DNA of 64,000 bases. Source: Geomonas edaphica (lineage in GTDB: Bacteria; Desulfobacterota; Desulfuromonadia; Geobacterales; Geobacteraceae). Below are positions 20,811 through 28,377 of this stretch, piece by piece. Every line of letters begins with the position of its first letter. Positions within the stretch are counted from its first letter, which is position 1. The stretch is from assembly GCF_004917075.1 (NCBI RefSeq), contig NZ_SSYB01000004.1, forward strand, positions 582,545 to 646,544, written 5' to 3'. Below the pieces are notes generated by a model that searched no databases, was not told where the DNA came from, and saw only the letters and a list, made by a program, of their open reading frames with translations. Both the position numbers and the translations under genes were made by a program.

Positions 20811-22685
20811 TTGCCTGAACAGAGCTACGGACAAATCAACGACGACGCCCTCAACCCAATGGGGAAACCCGGCCTCGCGTACCTCCTCGCCATCGTGATG
20901 CTGGCGGGGCTCGCGGGACTCGGGGCGCTCTGCCTCATGTACCAGACCCAGGCGGGCATGGGGGTGACCGGGCTGAACCGCCCCGTGGGATGGGCGGTCT
21001 ACATCACCAACTTCGTCTTCTGGGTCGGGATCGCCCACTCGGGCACCCTCATCTCCGCCATTCTCTACCTGATGCGCGCCAAGTGGCGCGACGCCGTCTC
21101 CCGATCGGCCGAGGCGATGACCATCTTCGCCGTCATGACCGCCGGGCTCTTCCCGCTCATCCACCTCGGACGCCTCTGGGCCGCCTACTACATCGTCCCC
21201 TACCCCTCACAGCGCGAGCTCTGGCCGAACTTCGTGAGCCCCCTCGTGTGGGACGTCCTCGCCGTCACCACCTATCTCACCGTGAGCCTCATCTTCTGGT
21301 ACATCGGCCTCGTCCCCGACCTCGCGGCGGCACGGGACCGCTACCTCGCGGAACTCGGCCCGGAGCACCTGAAGAGCAGGATCTACCGCGCCCTGGCGCT
21401 CGGATGGTCCGGCTCGGGAACGCAGTGGCATCACTACGGCCGCTCCTACCTCTTCTTCGCCGCTCTCGCCACGCCGCTCGTGGTCTCGGTGCACTCGGTG
21501 GTTTCCTGGGACTTCGCCATGAGCCTGCTCCCCGGCTGGCACAGCGCCATCTTCCCCCCCTACTTCGTCGCGGGCGCCATCCACTCCGGCCTCGCCATGG
21601 TGCTCACCCTGATGATCCCGATGCGAAAGCTTTTGCACCTCGAGCGCCTGGTGCAGATGCACCACTTCGAGATGCTCGCGAAGACCATCATCCTGACCGC
21701 CACCATCGTCGGTTATGCCTACGCCGTGGAAGCGTTCATCGCCTGGTACTCGGGGGACGTCATCGAGTGGCAAAATCACAAATGGCGCGTGTTCGGCCCG
21801 GTGGCCTGGATGTATTGGCTCTGTGTCGTGTGCAACGTGCTGATCCCCTGGCTCTTCGTGTTCCGGCGCATGCGCACGAGGACCCTCCCCCTCCTGGTGA
21901 TCTCGCTTTTCGTGAACCTGGGGATGTGGTTCGAAAGGCTCATGATCATCTACACCTCGCAGGCGCACGACTTCCTGCCGCACAACTTCGGACGCTACCT
22001 CCCCACCTGGGTGGAATTGACCATCACCGCCGGCTCTTTCGGCTTCTTCCTACTCTTCTTCTTCGGCTTCACGAAGCTCCTCCCCACCGTCCCGCTCAGC
22101 GAACTGAAGGGGCACCTGGCCGAAAAAGAAGTGGTGCCAACCGAGGCGTGCAGCCACCGCGTCCGTCCGAGACTGCCGCAACATCGCCCCTCCGTGCTCG
22201 CCGTCTTCTCCAACGCTGGACGCCTGTTGCAGGCGGCCAAAGGATGCTGTGACGGCGGCTTCAAGGTGATGGAGACCTTTTCGCCGGTGAAGATCGAGGA
22301 ACTTTCCGAGGTCCTGAAACACGCGAAGAGCCCGGTGCGCTGGTTCACCCTGGCAGGAGCACTCGCGGGGCTTTCCGGCGGTTTCTGGCTCGCCGCCGGG
22401 ACCGCACTGGTGAACCGCCTCGTCGTCGGCGGGAAGCCCCCGGTCTCTTGGGTTCCCTTCTGCGTAGTCGGTTTCGAGGGAACCATCCTGCTCGGCAGCC
22501 TCGCGAACCTCGCTGGGCTCGTGCTTTTCGCCCGCCTGTTCCGGCTCGAGCCGCACCCCTTTTACGACCCGCGCTTCTCGCGCGACAAGTTCGGCCTGCT
22601 GATCTCCTGCGGCGCCGATGAGTATGAACGCCTGAAGGAGCAACTGGCGCCCGCCCATCCGGAGGAACTCCATGTCCACCAGTGA
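20811..22685 (+). CDS. actC: ActC-ActD fusion: NrfD-like quinol-site membrane subunit joined to a DUF3341 domain
   Basis: 624 residues with a TTG start at 20811; GGAG lies 8 nt upstream, and the ATG at 20798 runs into a stop after six codons. Residues about 20-430 are a ten-helix polysulfide-reductase/NrfD domain (GWAVYITNFVFWVGIAHSGT, WDFAMSLLPGWHSAIFPPYFVAGA), the ActC quinol-binding subunit. Residues about 460-624 (VLAVFSNAGRLLQAAKGC, FSPVKIEELSEVL, then two helices) match ActD, normally a separate gene. In standard ACIII operons actC and actD are distinct, so a fusion is notable. It overlaps actF by 14 nt. Confidence 0.88.
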   Translation: MPEQSYGQINDDALNPMGKPGLAYLLAIVMLAGLAGLGALCLMYQTQAGMGVTGLNRPVGWAVYITNFVFWVGIAHSGTLISAILYLMRAKWRDAVSRSAEAMTIFAVMTAGLFPLIHLGRLWAAYYIVPYPSQRELWPNFVSPLVWDVLAVTTYLTVSLIFWYIGLVPDLAAARDRYLAELGPEHLKSRIYRALALGWSGSGTQWHHYGRSYLFFAALATPLVVSVHSVVSWDFAMSLLPGWHSAIFPPYFVAGAIHSGLAMVLTLMIPMRKLLHLERLVQMHHFEMLAKTIILTATIVGYAYAVEAFIAWYSGDVIEWQNHKWRVFGPVAWMYWLCVVCNVLIPWLFVFRRMRTRTLPLLVISLFVNLGMWFERLMIIYTSQAHDFLPHNFGRYLPTWVELTITAGSFGFFLLFFFGFTKLLPTVPLSELKGHLAEKEVVPTEACSHRVRPRLPQHRPSVLAVFSNAGRLLQAAKGCCDGGFKVMETFSPVKIEELSEVLKHAKSPVRWFTLAGALAGLSGGFWLAAGTALVNRLVVGGKPPVSWVPFCVVGFEGTILLGSLANLAGLVLFARLFRLEPHPFYDPRFSRDKFGLLISCGADEYERLKEQLAPAHPEELHVHQ

Positions 22686-23724
22686 CGGCACGTCGACGAA
22701 ATCCTGGCTCGTGCTCTGGTTGGTGCTCGCCGTCGCCGGGTGCTCCCTCTGGCTCTACCTGCTGAACGGTGCAGATCAAGCACGCGTCTGGCGTGCGCTT
22801 CTCGTCAACTTCCTCTTCTTCACCCCGCTTTCCGCGGGACTCGTCGTCTGGCCCGCCATCGTCTCGACCTGCAAGGGGAAATGGCACCACCCGGTGGAGC
22901 GGCTGGCGAACTCAGCGATCGCCTTCGCCCTTCCCTCGCTCGTAACGCTCCTCATCCTTTGGTGGGGGAGCGCGCGCTGGTCCCCCTGGAACGGCGTCAA
23001 CCACCACCAGGGGGCTTGGCTCCACCCCGGTTTCCTCTTCGGGCGCGATTGGGCCGTCCTCCTATTCTTCTGGGGGCTCGCCCTGTACCACCTGCGGCTT
23101 ATGCGAAAGGGGGAAGGTGCGCGCTCCGCCGCGGTTCTCGTGTTGGTTTACTGCCTCGCCTTCTCCCTCATCGGCTTCGACCTCATCATGGCCCTCGATC
23201 CCCTCTGGCACAGCAACCTGGCCGGCGGCTACTTCTTCATGTCCGGGCTCTACGGCGCCATGACCTGCTGGGCGCTCTTGTCCGTATGGCATCCCGAGGC
23301 GGGGCCGGACCAGCTCCACGACCTGGGAAAACTGACCGTCGCCTTCAGCCTCATGACCACTTACCTCATGTACTCGCACCTCCTCCCTTACTGGTACGAG
23401 AACCTGCCGCGCGAGATCAGGTTCCTGGTGCCGCGCATGCACATGCCGCAGTGGCGCCCCTTGAGCTTCTTCCTCGTGGGGCTCGTGTACTTCGGGCCGC
23501 TCGTGCTTCTCCTCCCGATCCGTCCCAAGCGCAGCCGCGGCTTGCTCGGGACGGTCGCCTTTCTCGTCCTGTGCGGCCTTTGGCTTGAGCGCTGGTGGCT
23601 GGTGGCCCCGACGTTCGCCCCGGTGGCGCACCTGGGCCTCGCCGAACTCTCCCTGGCCGCCGGTTTCACAGGTATCCTCGGCCTCGGCATGCTCGGCGCG
23701 CGCAAGAGCGGAGGTACCCCGTGA
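22672..23724 (+). CDS. actF: ActF-like membrane subunit of alternative complex III
   Basis: 350 residues, about ten predicted transmembrane helices. The segments SPWNGVNHHQGAWLHPGFLF, LIGFDLIMALDPLWHSNLAGGYFF and YLMYSHLLPYWYENLP are the family pattern of ActF, the second large membrane subunit, related to ActC. The ATG lies inside the end of actC-actD (14-nt overlap), and the stop overlaps the GTG of the next gene, which argues for tight co-translation. It has no known cofactor of its own. Confidence 0.85.
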   Translation: MSTSDGTSTKSWLVLWLVLAVAGCSLWLYLLNGADQARVWRALLVNFLFFTPLSAGLVVWPAIVSTCKGKWHHPVERLANSAIAFALPSLVTLLILWWGSARWSPWNGVNHHQGAWLHPGFLFGRDWAVLLFFWGLALYHLRLMRKGEGARSAAVLVLVYCLAFSLIGFDLIMALDPLWHSNLAGGYFFMSGLYGAMTCWALLSVWHPEAGPDQLHDLGKLTVAFSLMTTYLMYSHLLPYWYENLPREIRFLVPRMHMPQWRPLSFFLVGLVYFGPLVLLLPIRPKRSRGLLGTVAFLVLCGLWLERWWLVAPTFAPVAHLGLAELSLAAGFTGILGLGMLGARKSGGTP

Positions 23725-24254
23725 GCGGGCCGGAGAAAAAGGGGGTGCCGCGCTGGGCGTCTTATGCCGCCGCTACCGCGATCCTGGCTTCGGCGCTGGC
23801 CGCTCTCGTCTACCTGAACAGGCTCTACCCGGTGGGGCTCGGCCCGCGCCAGCCCATCCCGTTCAGTCACCGGGTGCATGCCGGGATCAAGCAGATCAGC
23901 TGCTTTATGTGCCACGACTCCGCCACGCGCTCCTCCCGGGCCGGGGTCCCGCCGCTGGAGACCTGCCTTTTGTGCCACGCCCGCATCATCCGCAACTACC
24001 CGTGGATCGCGCGGCTCAGGGGGCACGTGGCGCAGAACCGGCCGGTGGTCTGGGAGAGGGTGAACTGGCTTCCCGAGTTCGTCTATTTCGACCATTCCAT
24101 GCATCTCATGCGCGGCGTGGACTGCGGCCACTGTCACGGCGACGTGCGGCAGATGGACCGGGTGGCGAAAGCGCGCAAGTTCGAGATGGGTTTCTGCATC
24201 CGGTGCCACAAGAAAAACAGGGTCACCCACGACTGCTTCGCCTGCCACAGGTAA
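23721..24254 (+). CDS. actA: ActA-like pentaheme membrane-anchored cytochrome c
   Basis: 177 residues with GTG start at 23721 in a GTGA overlap with actF and GGAGGTACCCC upstream. One N-terminal helix (about 13-32) anchors it. Five CXXCH sites are at about 61-65 (CFMCH), 82-86 (CLLCH), 135-139 (CGHCH), 159-163 (CIRCH) and 172-176 (CFACH), the count expected for ActA of ACIII, with extra His residues (FSHRVH, FDHSMH) for bis-His ligation. It should carry electrons from ActB to the oxidase. In classical ACIII operons actA comes first; here it follows actF. Confidence 0.85.
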   Translation: MSGPEKKGVPRWASYAAATAILASALAALVYLNRLYPVGLGPRQPIPFSHRVHAGIKQISCFMCHDSATRSSRAGVPPLETCLLCHARIIRNYPWIARLRGHVAQNRPVVWERVNWLPEFVYFDHSMHLMRGVDCGHCHGDVRQMDRVAKARKFEMGFCIRCHKKNRVTHDCFACHR

Positions 24255-24255
24255 A

Positions 24256-24340
24256 CTCCTCCCCCGGAGGGGGGAGGGAGGGAGGAAAGCGCTGGCGCCC
24301 CCTTCCCCCTCCCCAGCCCTCCCCCACCGGGGGAGGGAGA
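24256..24340. repeat. G/C palindromic element, family 2, inside the operon
   Basis: CCTCCCCCGGAGGGGGGAGG on the left and CCTCCCCCACCGGGGGAGGG on the right are inverted relative to each other, with a ~35-nt spacer. It fills the gap between actA and the oxidase genes and could form a strong mRNA structure that partly separates expression of the two halves. Confidence 0.6.
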
Positions 24341-24359
24341 TAACATCTAGGAGAAGTCG

Positions 24360-25745
24360 ATGATCAACATGATCCGCAAGCCGCAGAGCGCTTCGCTGGC
24401 CTTCATGGTCGCCGGCGCGGTCTGGTTCGTGGTGGGCGCCGTGTACGGCATGTTTTCCGCCATACACCTCGTGGCGCCGGAGTTCCTGCCGCACGTGGCA
24501 CCGCTCGTTTTCGGACGGGAACGCCCGGTCCACGTGAACACTATGCTCTACGGCTTCGTCGGCACCATGCTAACCGGCATTGGGCTCCATTACGTCCCGG
24601 CCCTTCTGAAGACGCGCCTTTGGTCCGAGCCTCTCGGCTGGGTCACCTTCCTCTTCTGGAACCTGACCGTCCTGAGCGGCCCGCTTGGCTTCGCTTTCGG
24701 CTTCACCCAGGGGCGCGAGTACAACGAGTACGTCTGGCTCGCCGATGTCTCGCTTGTCATCGCCGTACTCTGCATGATCGTCAACGTGACGCTTACCATC
24801 ATGAACCGGCGCGAACCGCAGCTTTACGTCTCCATCTGGTACTTCGTGGCGACCTTCCTCTGGACCGCCTGCAACTATCCGCTTGGCAACGTCATGTGGC
24901 ACCCCGCCACCGGCGCCATGCCCGGCCTGATCGATTCCATCTTCCTCTGGTTCTGGGGGCACAACCTCCCGGGGCTTTTGATCACGCCGCTCGCTACCGG
25001 GGCCGCCTACTACGTCATCCCGCGCGTCGCGAAGACCCCGCTCAACTCGCATACCCTGTCCCTTCTCGGCTTCTGGCTCCTGATCGCGCTCTACAGCCAC
25101 ATCGGGGGGCACCACGTGCTGCAGTCCCCCATTCCGAGCTGGCTGAAGACGATCTCGGTGGTCGACTCTATCTCCATGGTGCTGCCGGTCTCCATCGTGG
25201 TGATCAACCTCTGGCTCACCGCACGCTTCGTCGGCGGACGGGTCTGGAGCGATCCATCGGCGCGGCTCGTCATGGCGGGGGTGATCTGGTACATCGTCAC
25301 CTGCATCCAGGGGCCACTGCAGTCGCTCCCCTTCCTGCAGCGCGTGACCCACTTCAACAACTGGACCGTCGGGCATGCCCACATCGCCATGCTCGGCTTC
25401 GGCGGCTACATCGCCCTCGGCGCCATGTGGCACACGCTCCCCCTTGTGAGCGGCCGTCCCGTCTACTCGCAGCGGCTCATCAACCTGCAGTTCGGCCTGC
25501 TCACCTTCGGACTCACCGGCTTCTTCATCGTCCTCACTATGGCGGGGCTCGTGCAGGGGGCGGCCTGGTACAACGGCGAGACCGTGCTCAGGGTGCTGCC
25601 GCAGCTCATCCCCTTTATGGTGATGCGGGCGGCGCTCGGCGTCTTCATCCTCACCGCGTCGATCATCGGACTCTTCAACGTCTACATGACGCTGCGCGGT
25701 GCAAGAGAGCAGGAAACGCTGCGGCATCTCGAGGAGGCGACATGA
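24360..25745 (+). CDS. ccoN: CcoN-like catalytic subunit of a cbb3-type heme-copper oxidase
   Basis: 461 residues, about twelve transmembrane helices. All expected ligands are present: His58 (RPVHVNT) and His341 for low-spin heme b, His201 (FWGHNLP) with His251-His252 (IGGHHVL) for CuB, and His339 (WTVGHAHIAMLGF) for heme b3. Tyr245 in YSHIGGHH aligns with the cross-linked tyrosine that marks C-type oxidases. The enzyme reduces O2 to water in the inner membrane. The ATG has TAGGAGAAGTCG upstream, and the stop overlaps the next ATG (ATGA). Confidence 0.92.
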   Translation: MINMIRKPQSASLAFMVAGAVWFVVGAVYGMFSAIHLVAPEFLPHVAPLVFGRERPVHVNTMLYGFVGTMLTGIGLHYVPALLKTRLWSEPLGWVTFLFWNLTVLSGPLGFAFGFTQGREYNEYVWLADVSLVIAVLCMIVNVTLTIMNRREPQLYVSIWYFVATFLWTACNYPLGNVMWHPATGAMPGLIDSIFLWFWGHNLPGLLITPLATGAAYYVIPRVAKTPLNSHTLSLLGFWLLIALYSHIGGHHVLQSPIPSWLKTISVVDSISMVLPVSIVVINLWLTARFVGGRVWSDPSARLVMAGVIWYIVTCIQGPLQSLPFLQRVTHFNNWTVGHAHIAMLGFGGYIALGAMWHTLPLVSGRPVYSQRLINLQFGLLTFGLTGFFIVLTMAGLVQGAAWYNGETVLRVLPQLIPFMVMRAALGVFILTASIIGLFNVYMTLRGAREQETLRHLEEAT

Positions 25746-26731
25746 AGATGACCCCGGCCTTCGTCATCGTCGGCGCACTCCTCGTCTTCTGGGCCTCCGC
25801 CTTCATCATCGTCGGGATACCGTCGCTCACCATGAAGGAGACCCCCTCGGAGATCTGGCGCCCGTTCACCCCGCTGGAGGCACGAGGGCACCGGCTCTAC
25901 GTGGAGAACGGCTGCAGCTACTGCCACTCGCAATTCATCCGGGTGATCGACTGGGGTATCGGGGCAGAGCGGATCGCCAAGGCAGGGGACTACGTCGGGA
26001 TAGAACCGGCCATCCTAGGGAGCGAACGCACCGGCCCGGACCTCTCGCAGGAGGGGGGGGAGCACAGCGACGACTGGAACCGGGCCCATTTTCTGAACCC
26101 GCGCAACACGACGCCGATCTCGCTCATGCCCGCCTGGGACTTCCTCTCCGACGGTGAGATCGAAGCGCTCATGGCATACGTGCAGGGGCTCGGGGGGAAA
26201 GCGGCGGACCTCAGGGTAAAAAGGCAGCGGGATTGGAAACGGCAGGCGGTAGCGGCGTACGCGGCCGGTGTCGATGCGAACATCGAGTGGCTGCACGGTC
26301 AAGTCCCGGAGGTGTGGCGCAGGATGCCGAATCCCTACCCGGCGACCGAGGCGGCGCTGCAGCGCGGCAAGAGGATCTATCAGCAGCTCTGCATCAACTG
26401 CCACAGCCCGATAGGCGACGGCAACGGCCCGGCCCAGCCGCACCTGAACCCGCCCCCCCTGAACTTCACCATCCTCAGGCGTCACCTGGTGGAGAACAGG
26501 TACATCGGGGGGATCTTCTACTACCAGATCATGAACGGCATCACCGGTACCGCCATGCCGTATTTCAAAAAGCACCTGGAGTCGGAGAAGATCTGGGACC
26601 TGGCCAACTACCTGGCCGTTTCCTTCGTCGGCTATACCGATGCCAACACCGATCCCCGCGGCATCGATGCCTCCTACGAGAGCGGCTGGGTGAATCGCTA
26701 TCAGCCGCCGGCGCTCGCGCCGGGGCGGTAA
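25742..26731 (+). CDS. ccoO: CcoO-like cytochrome fused to a CcoP-like cytochrome c domain
   Basis: 329 residues. An N-terminal helix (about 5-27) and the FixO/CcoO block YVENGCSYCHSQFIR (heme at 58-62) give subunit II. A second heme domain near 200-310 with CINCH (about 216-220), GDGNG and the Met-ligand region GTAMPYF looks like a single CcoP cytochrome domain. Separate three-gene ccoNOP is usual, so this is a shortened two-heme form. It should take electrons from the ACIII cytochromes. The start overlaps ccoN by four bases. Confidence 0.88.
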   Translation: MKMTPAFVIVGALLVFWASAFIIVGIPSLTMKETPSEIWRPFTPLEARGHRLYVENGCSYCHSQFIRVIDWGIGAERIAKAGDYVGIEPAILGSERTGPDLSQEGGEHSDDWNRAHFLNPRNTTPISLMPAWDFLSDGEIEALMAYVQGLGGKAADLRVKRQRDWKRQAVAAYAAGVDANIEWLHGQVPEVWRRMPNPYPATEAALQRGKRIYQQLCINCHSPIGDGNGPAQPHLNPPPLNFTILRRHLVENRYIGGIFYYQIMNGITGTAMPYFKKHLESEKIWDLANYLAVSFVGYTDANTDPRGIDASYESGWVNRYQPPALAPGR

Positions 26732-26806
26732 GGGGCATGGGGAAGTTATCGGGAAAGATGCTGGATTGGAGTAGAAGCCTCCACGAAGCGCTGCCCACGC
26801 CCTGAC

Positions 26807-26976
26807 GTCCCCCCCTTTGCGAAGGGGGGACAGGGGGGATTTGCCTTGGTTAGTCCGTGCAGCCAGGGCTACCCAGCAAGCTCGGCAGGCAGATGGCTGA
26901 TACTGGGCGACCGCTCTTCGCATCTGTCGACAAAAAGCAAATCCCCCCCGGCCCCCCTTCGCAAAGGGGGGAGCTC
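26807..26976. repeat. MITE-like palindromic element, family 1, copy 1
   Basis: The left end is CCCCCCTTTGCGAAGGGGGG followed by ACAGGGGGGATTTGCCTTGG. The right end is the reverse complement: GCAAATCCCCCCCGGCCCCC then TTCGCAAAGGGGGGAG. These ~38-nt inverted ends enclose a ~85-nt spacer. The same ends occur at 58314-58519, 58578-58752 and, singly, at 54234-54258. This copy sits inside the respiratory operon between the diheme subunit and the CcoS-like gene. Confidence 0.75.
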
Positions 26977-26994
26977 AAACCAAGGAGCACCGAC

Positions 26995-27300
26995 ATGAAC
27001 AACCCGCTCGACAGCACCGCCTTCGTGCTCATCTGGATCGGCTTTCCGCTCCTTGCGGGGAGCGTGGCGGCGCTATTTTTCTTCTGGGGGATGCGCAACG
27101 GCCAGTTCGCCGACCAGGAGCGCGCCCGCTACCTGCCGCTGGAGTCCGGTTGCGAGGAGGAGGCCCCCACGCGGTCGGAGCCGCCACGTCATGATCGGGG
27201 TGACCAGGAAGTGGTGGAGATGCCTTCGCTTTCGCAGCCCGGGCGTAATGAGACAGGCGGAGGCCCTGAAAAGGGTGCGGGAGGTACGCGTCCATGCTGA
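26995..27300 (+). CDS. ccoS: CcoS-like small membrane protein
   Basis: 101 residues from the ATG at 26995, with CAAGGAGCACCGAC upstream. One helix (about 9-33) is followed by FFWGMRNGQFADQERARYLPLE, which matches the short CcoS signature (membrane helix then an RxGQFxD-type stretch). CcoS is needed for maturation of cbb3 oxidases, probably copper insertion. The tail from ~50 on is hydrophilic and longer than in ordinary CcoS (about 60 residues). It overlaps the next gene by 7 nt. Assignment is by pattern and context. Confidence 0.6.
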   Translation: MNNPLDSTAFVLIWIGFPLLAGSVAALFFFWGMRNGQFADQERARYLPLESGCEEEAPTRSEPPRHDRGDQEVVEMPSLSQPGRNETGGGPEKGAGGTRPC

Positions 27301-27575
27301 CCCTCTACCTGTACGTGCTGCAAAACCAGTGGCTCGTCATGACGCTTTTGTGCGGGGTGGCGCTCGTACTCGCCACGGCGCTCGTCTACCAGGCGCTCTG
27401 GCTGCCGCGCGGGACGGAGAAAAAAAGCGAGGCGATCAAGGTGAGGGGACCGGCAAGCTTCCTCGCATGGCTGCGCTCCTTCATGCCCTGGGTCATCATC
27501 CTGCTCTTTATGGCATGCATCGCGTTCACCTTATTCGAGATCTCGTACAACGCCGGCATCCCCCCCAACTGGTGA
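27294..27575 (+). CDS. Small two-helix membrane protein of the oxidase operon
   Basis: 93 residues, starting in the overlap with the CcoS-like gene. Two helices (about 10-34 and 63-83) flank a basic loop, and the tail ends EISYNAGIPPNW. I do not recognise the family. Size, topology and position suggest an accessory subunit or assembly factor of the oxidase, comparable to the small subunits of other heme-copper oxidases. It is followed 7 nt later by another small membrane protein. Confidence 0.75.
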   Translation: MLTLYLYVLQNQWLVMTLLCGVALVLATALVYQALWLPRGTEKKSEAIKVRGPASFLAWLRSFMPWVIILLFMACIAFTLFEISYNAGIPPNW

Positions 27576-27582
27576 GGCGAAC

Positions 27583-27873
27583 ATGGAAGAGAAACCGGAA
27601 TACGACGAGCAGCAGGAGCTGCGTCCCCCCTGGGAGTGGGTGATCCTGATCGTCTTTAGCGCGGCGCTCATGGGGTATGGCTGGCTGGTCTACCTCCTCG
27701 TCCAGGACGCGGCAAGGCGCTGGGATTTCGGGCAGCTCCCCGACGCGCCGGCGGAGTCAATCTACTCGAGCGAGCAGCCGCGCAGACCGGCGCAACGCCA
27801 GATCCAGGCGCTGCCGGAGGCGATACCGCTGCAGCCGGCACAGGAACGCGGTAAGGACGGGGGGAAAAGATGA
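27583..27873 (+). CDS. Small single-helix membrane protein of the oxidase operon
   Basis: 96 residues: an acidic N-terminus (MEEKPEYDEQQELRPPWEW), one helix (about 20-41), then a Pro/Gln-rich tail likely in the periplasm. The family is not recognised. GAGGCGAAC lies before the ATG. It overlaps the start of the next gene by 4 nt (ATGA), so it is firmly part of the operon. Confidence 0.75.
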   Translation: MEEKPEYDEQQELRPPWEWVILIVFSAALMGYGWLVYLLVQDAARRWDFGQLPDAPAESIYSSEQPRRPAQRQIQALPEAIPLQPAQERGKDGGKR

Positions 27874-28361
27874 AGAAGCTGATCGCCTTCATGATCCTCG
27901 CCCCCCCGATGTTCGGGGCGGTGGTTTTCGGCTGGATCCTGGTTCGGGGGCCGAGGATGACGGTGCAACACCACATTCGCGAATTCCAGATGGTGTTGCC
28001 GGGACCGGCGCAGGGGAGCGTGAGCGTGAAACCCGTGACCACATCGGTTACGGCAAAACAGGGCGTGATGGAGGGACCGCGGGCGACCACGGCGCTCCTC
28101 GCGCAGGGGAGGGTGTACTATGATTATTACTGCCTTTTCTGCCACGGTAGTGAAGGCGCCGGAGACGGACCGGTGGGAAACAGTTACGTGCCGAGGCCCG
28201 CCGACCTGCGCCGCTCCTCGCTGGAGGCCTACCCGGACGGCGAACTGCTGCGCAGGATGCTGACCGGTACCGGACACGAACCGGTACTCGAACGCGTGGT
28301 TCCGCAGCGCCACCGGTGGCCCCTTCTTCTCTACCTCCGCGCACTGGGCACCACCCACTAA
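27870..28361 (+). CDS. actE: ActE-like monoheme cytochrome c
   Basis: 163 residues. An N-terminal helix anchors the protein, and CLFCH binds heme at 88-92 within YYDYYCLFCHGSEGAGDGP and YVPRPADL, the ActE pattern. Where ActE relatives carry the axial Met (a GxMP turn before the last helix) this protein reads TGTGHEPVLE, with His136 in the Met position. If so it would be a low-potential His/His heme; this is an inference from spacing. Last gene of the operon; the next gene is convergent and ends 16 nt away. Confidence 0.8.
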   Translation: MKKLIAFMILAPPMFGAVVFGWILVRGPRMTVQHHIREFQMVLPGPAQGSVSVKPVTTSVTAKQGVMEGPRATTALLAQGRVYYDYYCLFCHGSEGAGDGPVGNSYVPRPADLRRSSLEAYPDGELLRRMLTGTGHEPVLERVVPQRHRWPLLLYLRALGTTH

Positions 28362-28377
28362 TGGGAGGAGCCAGGGG

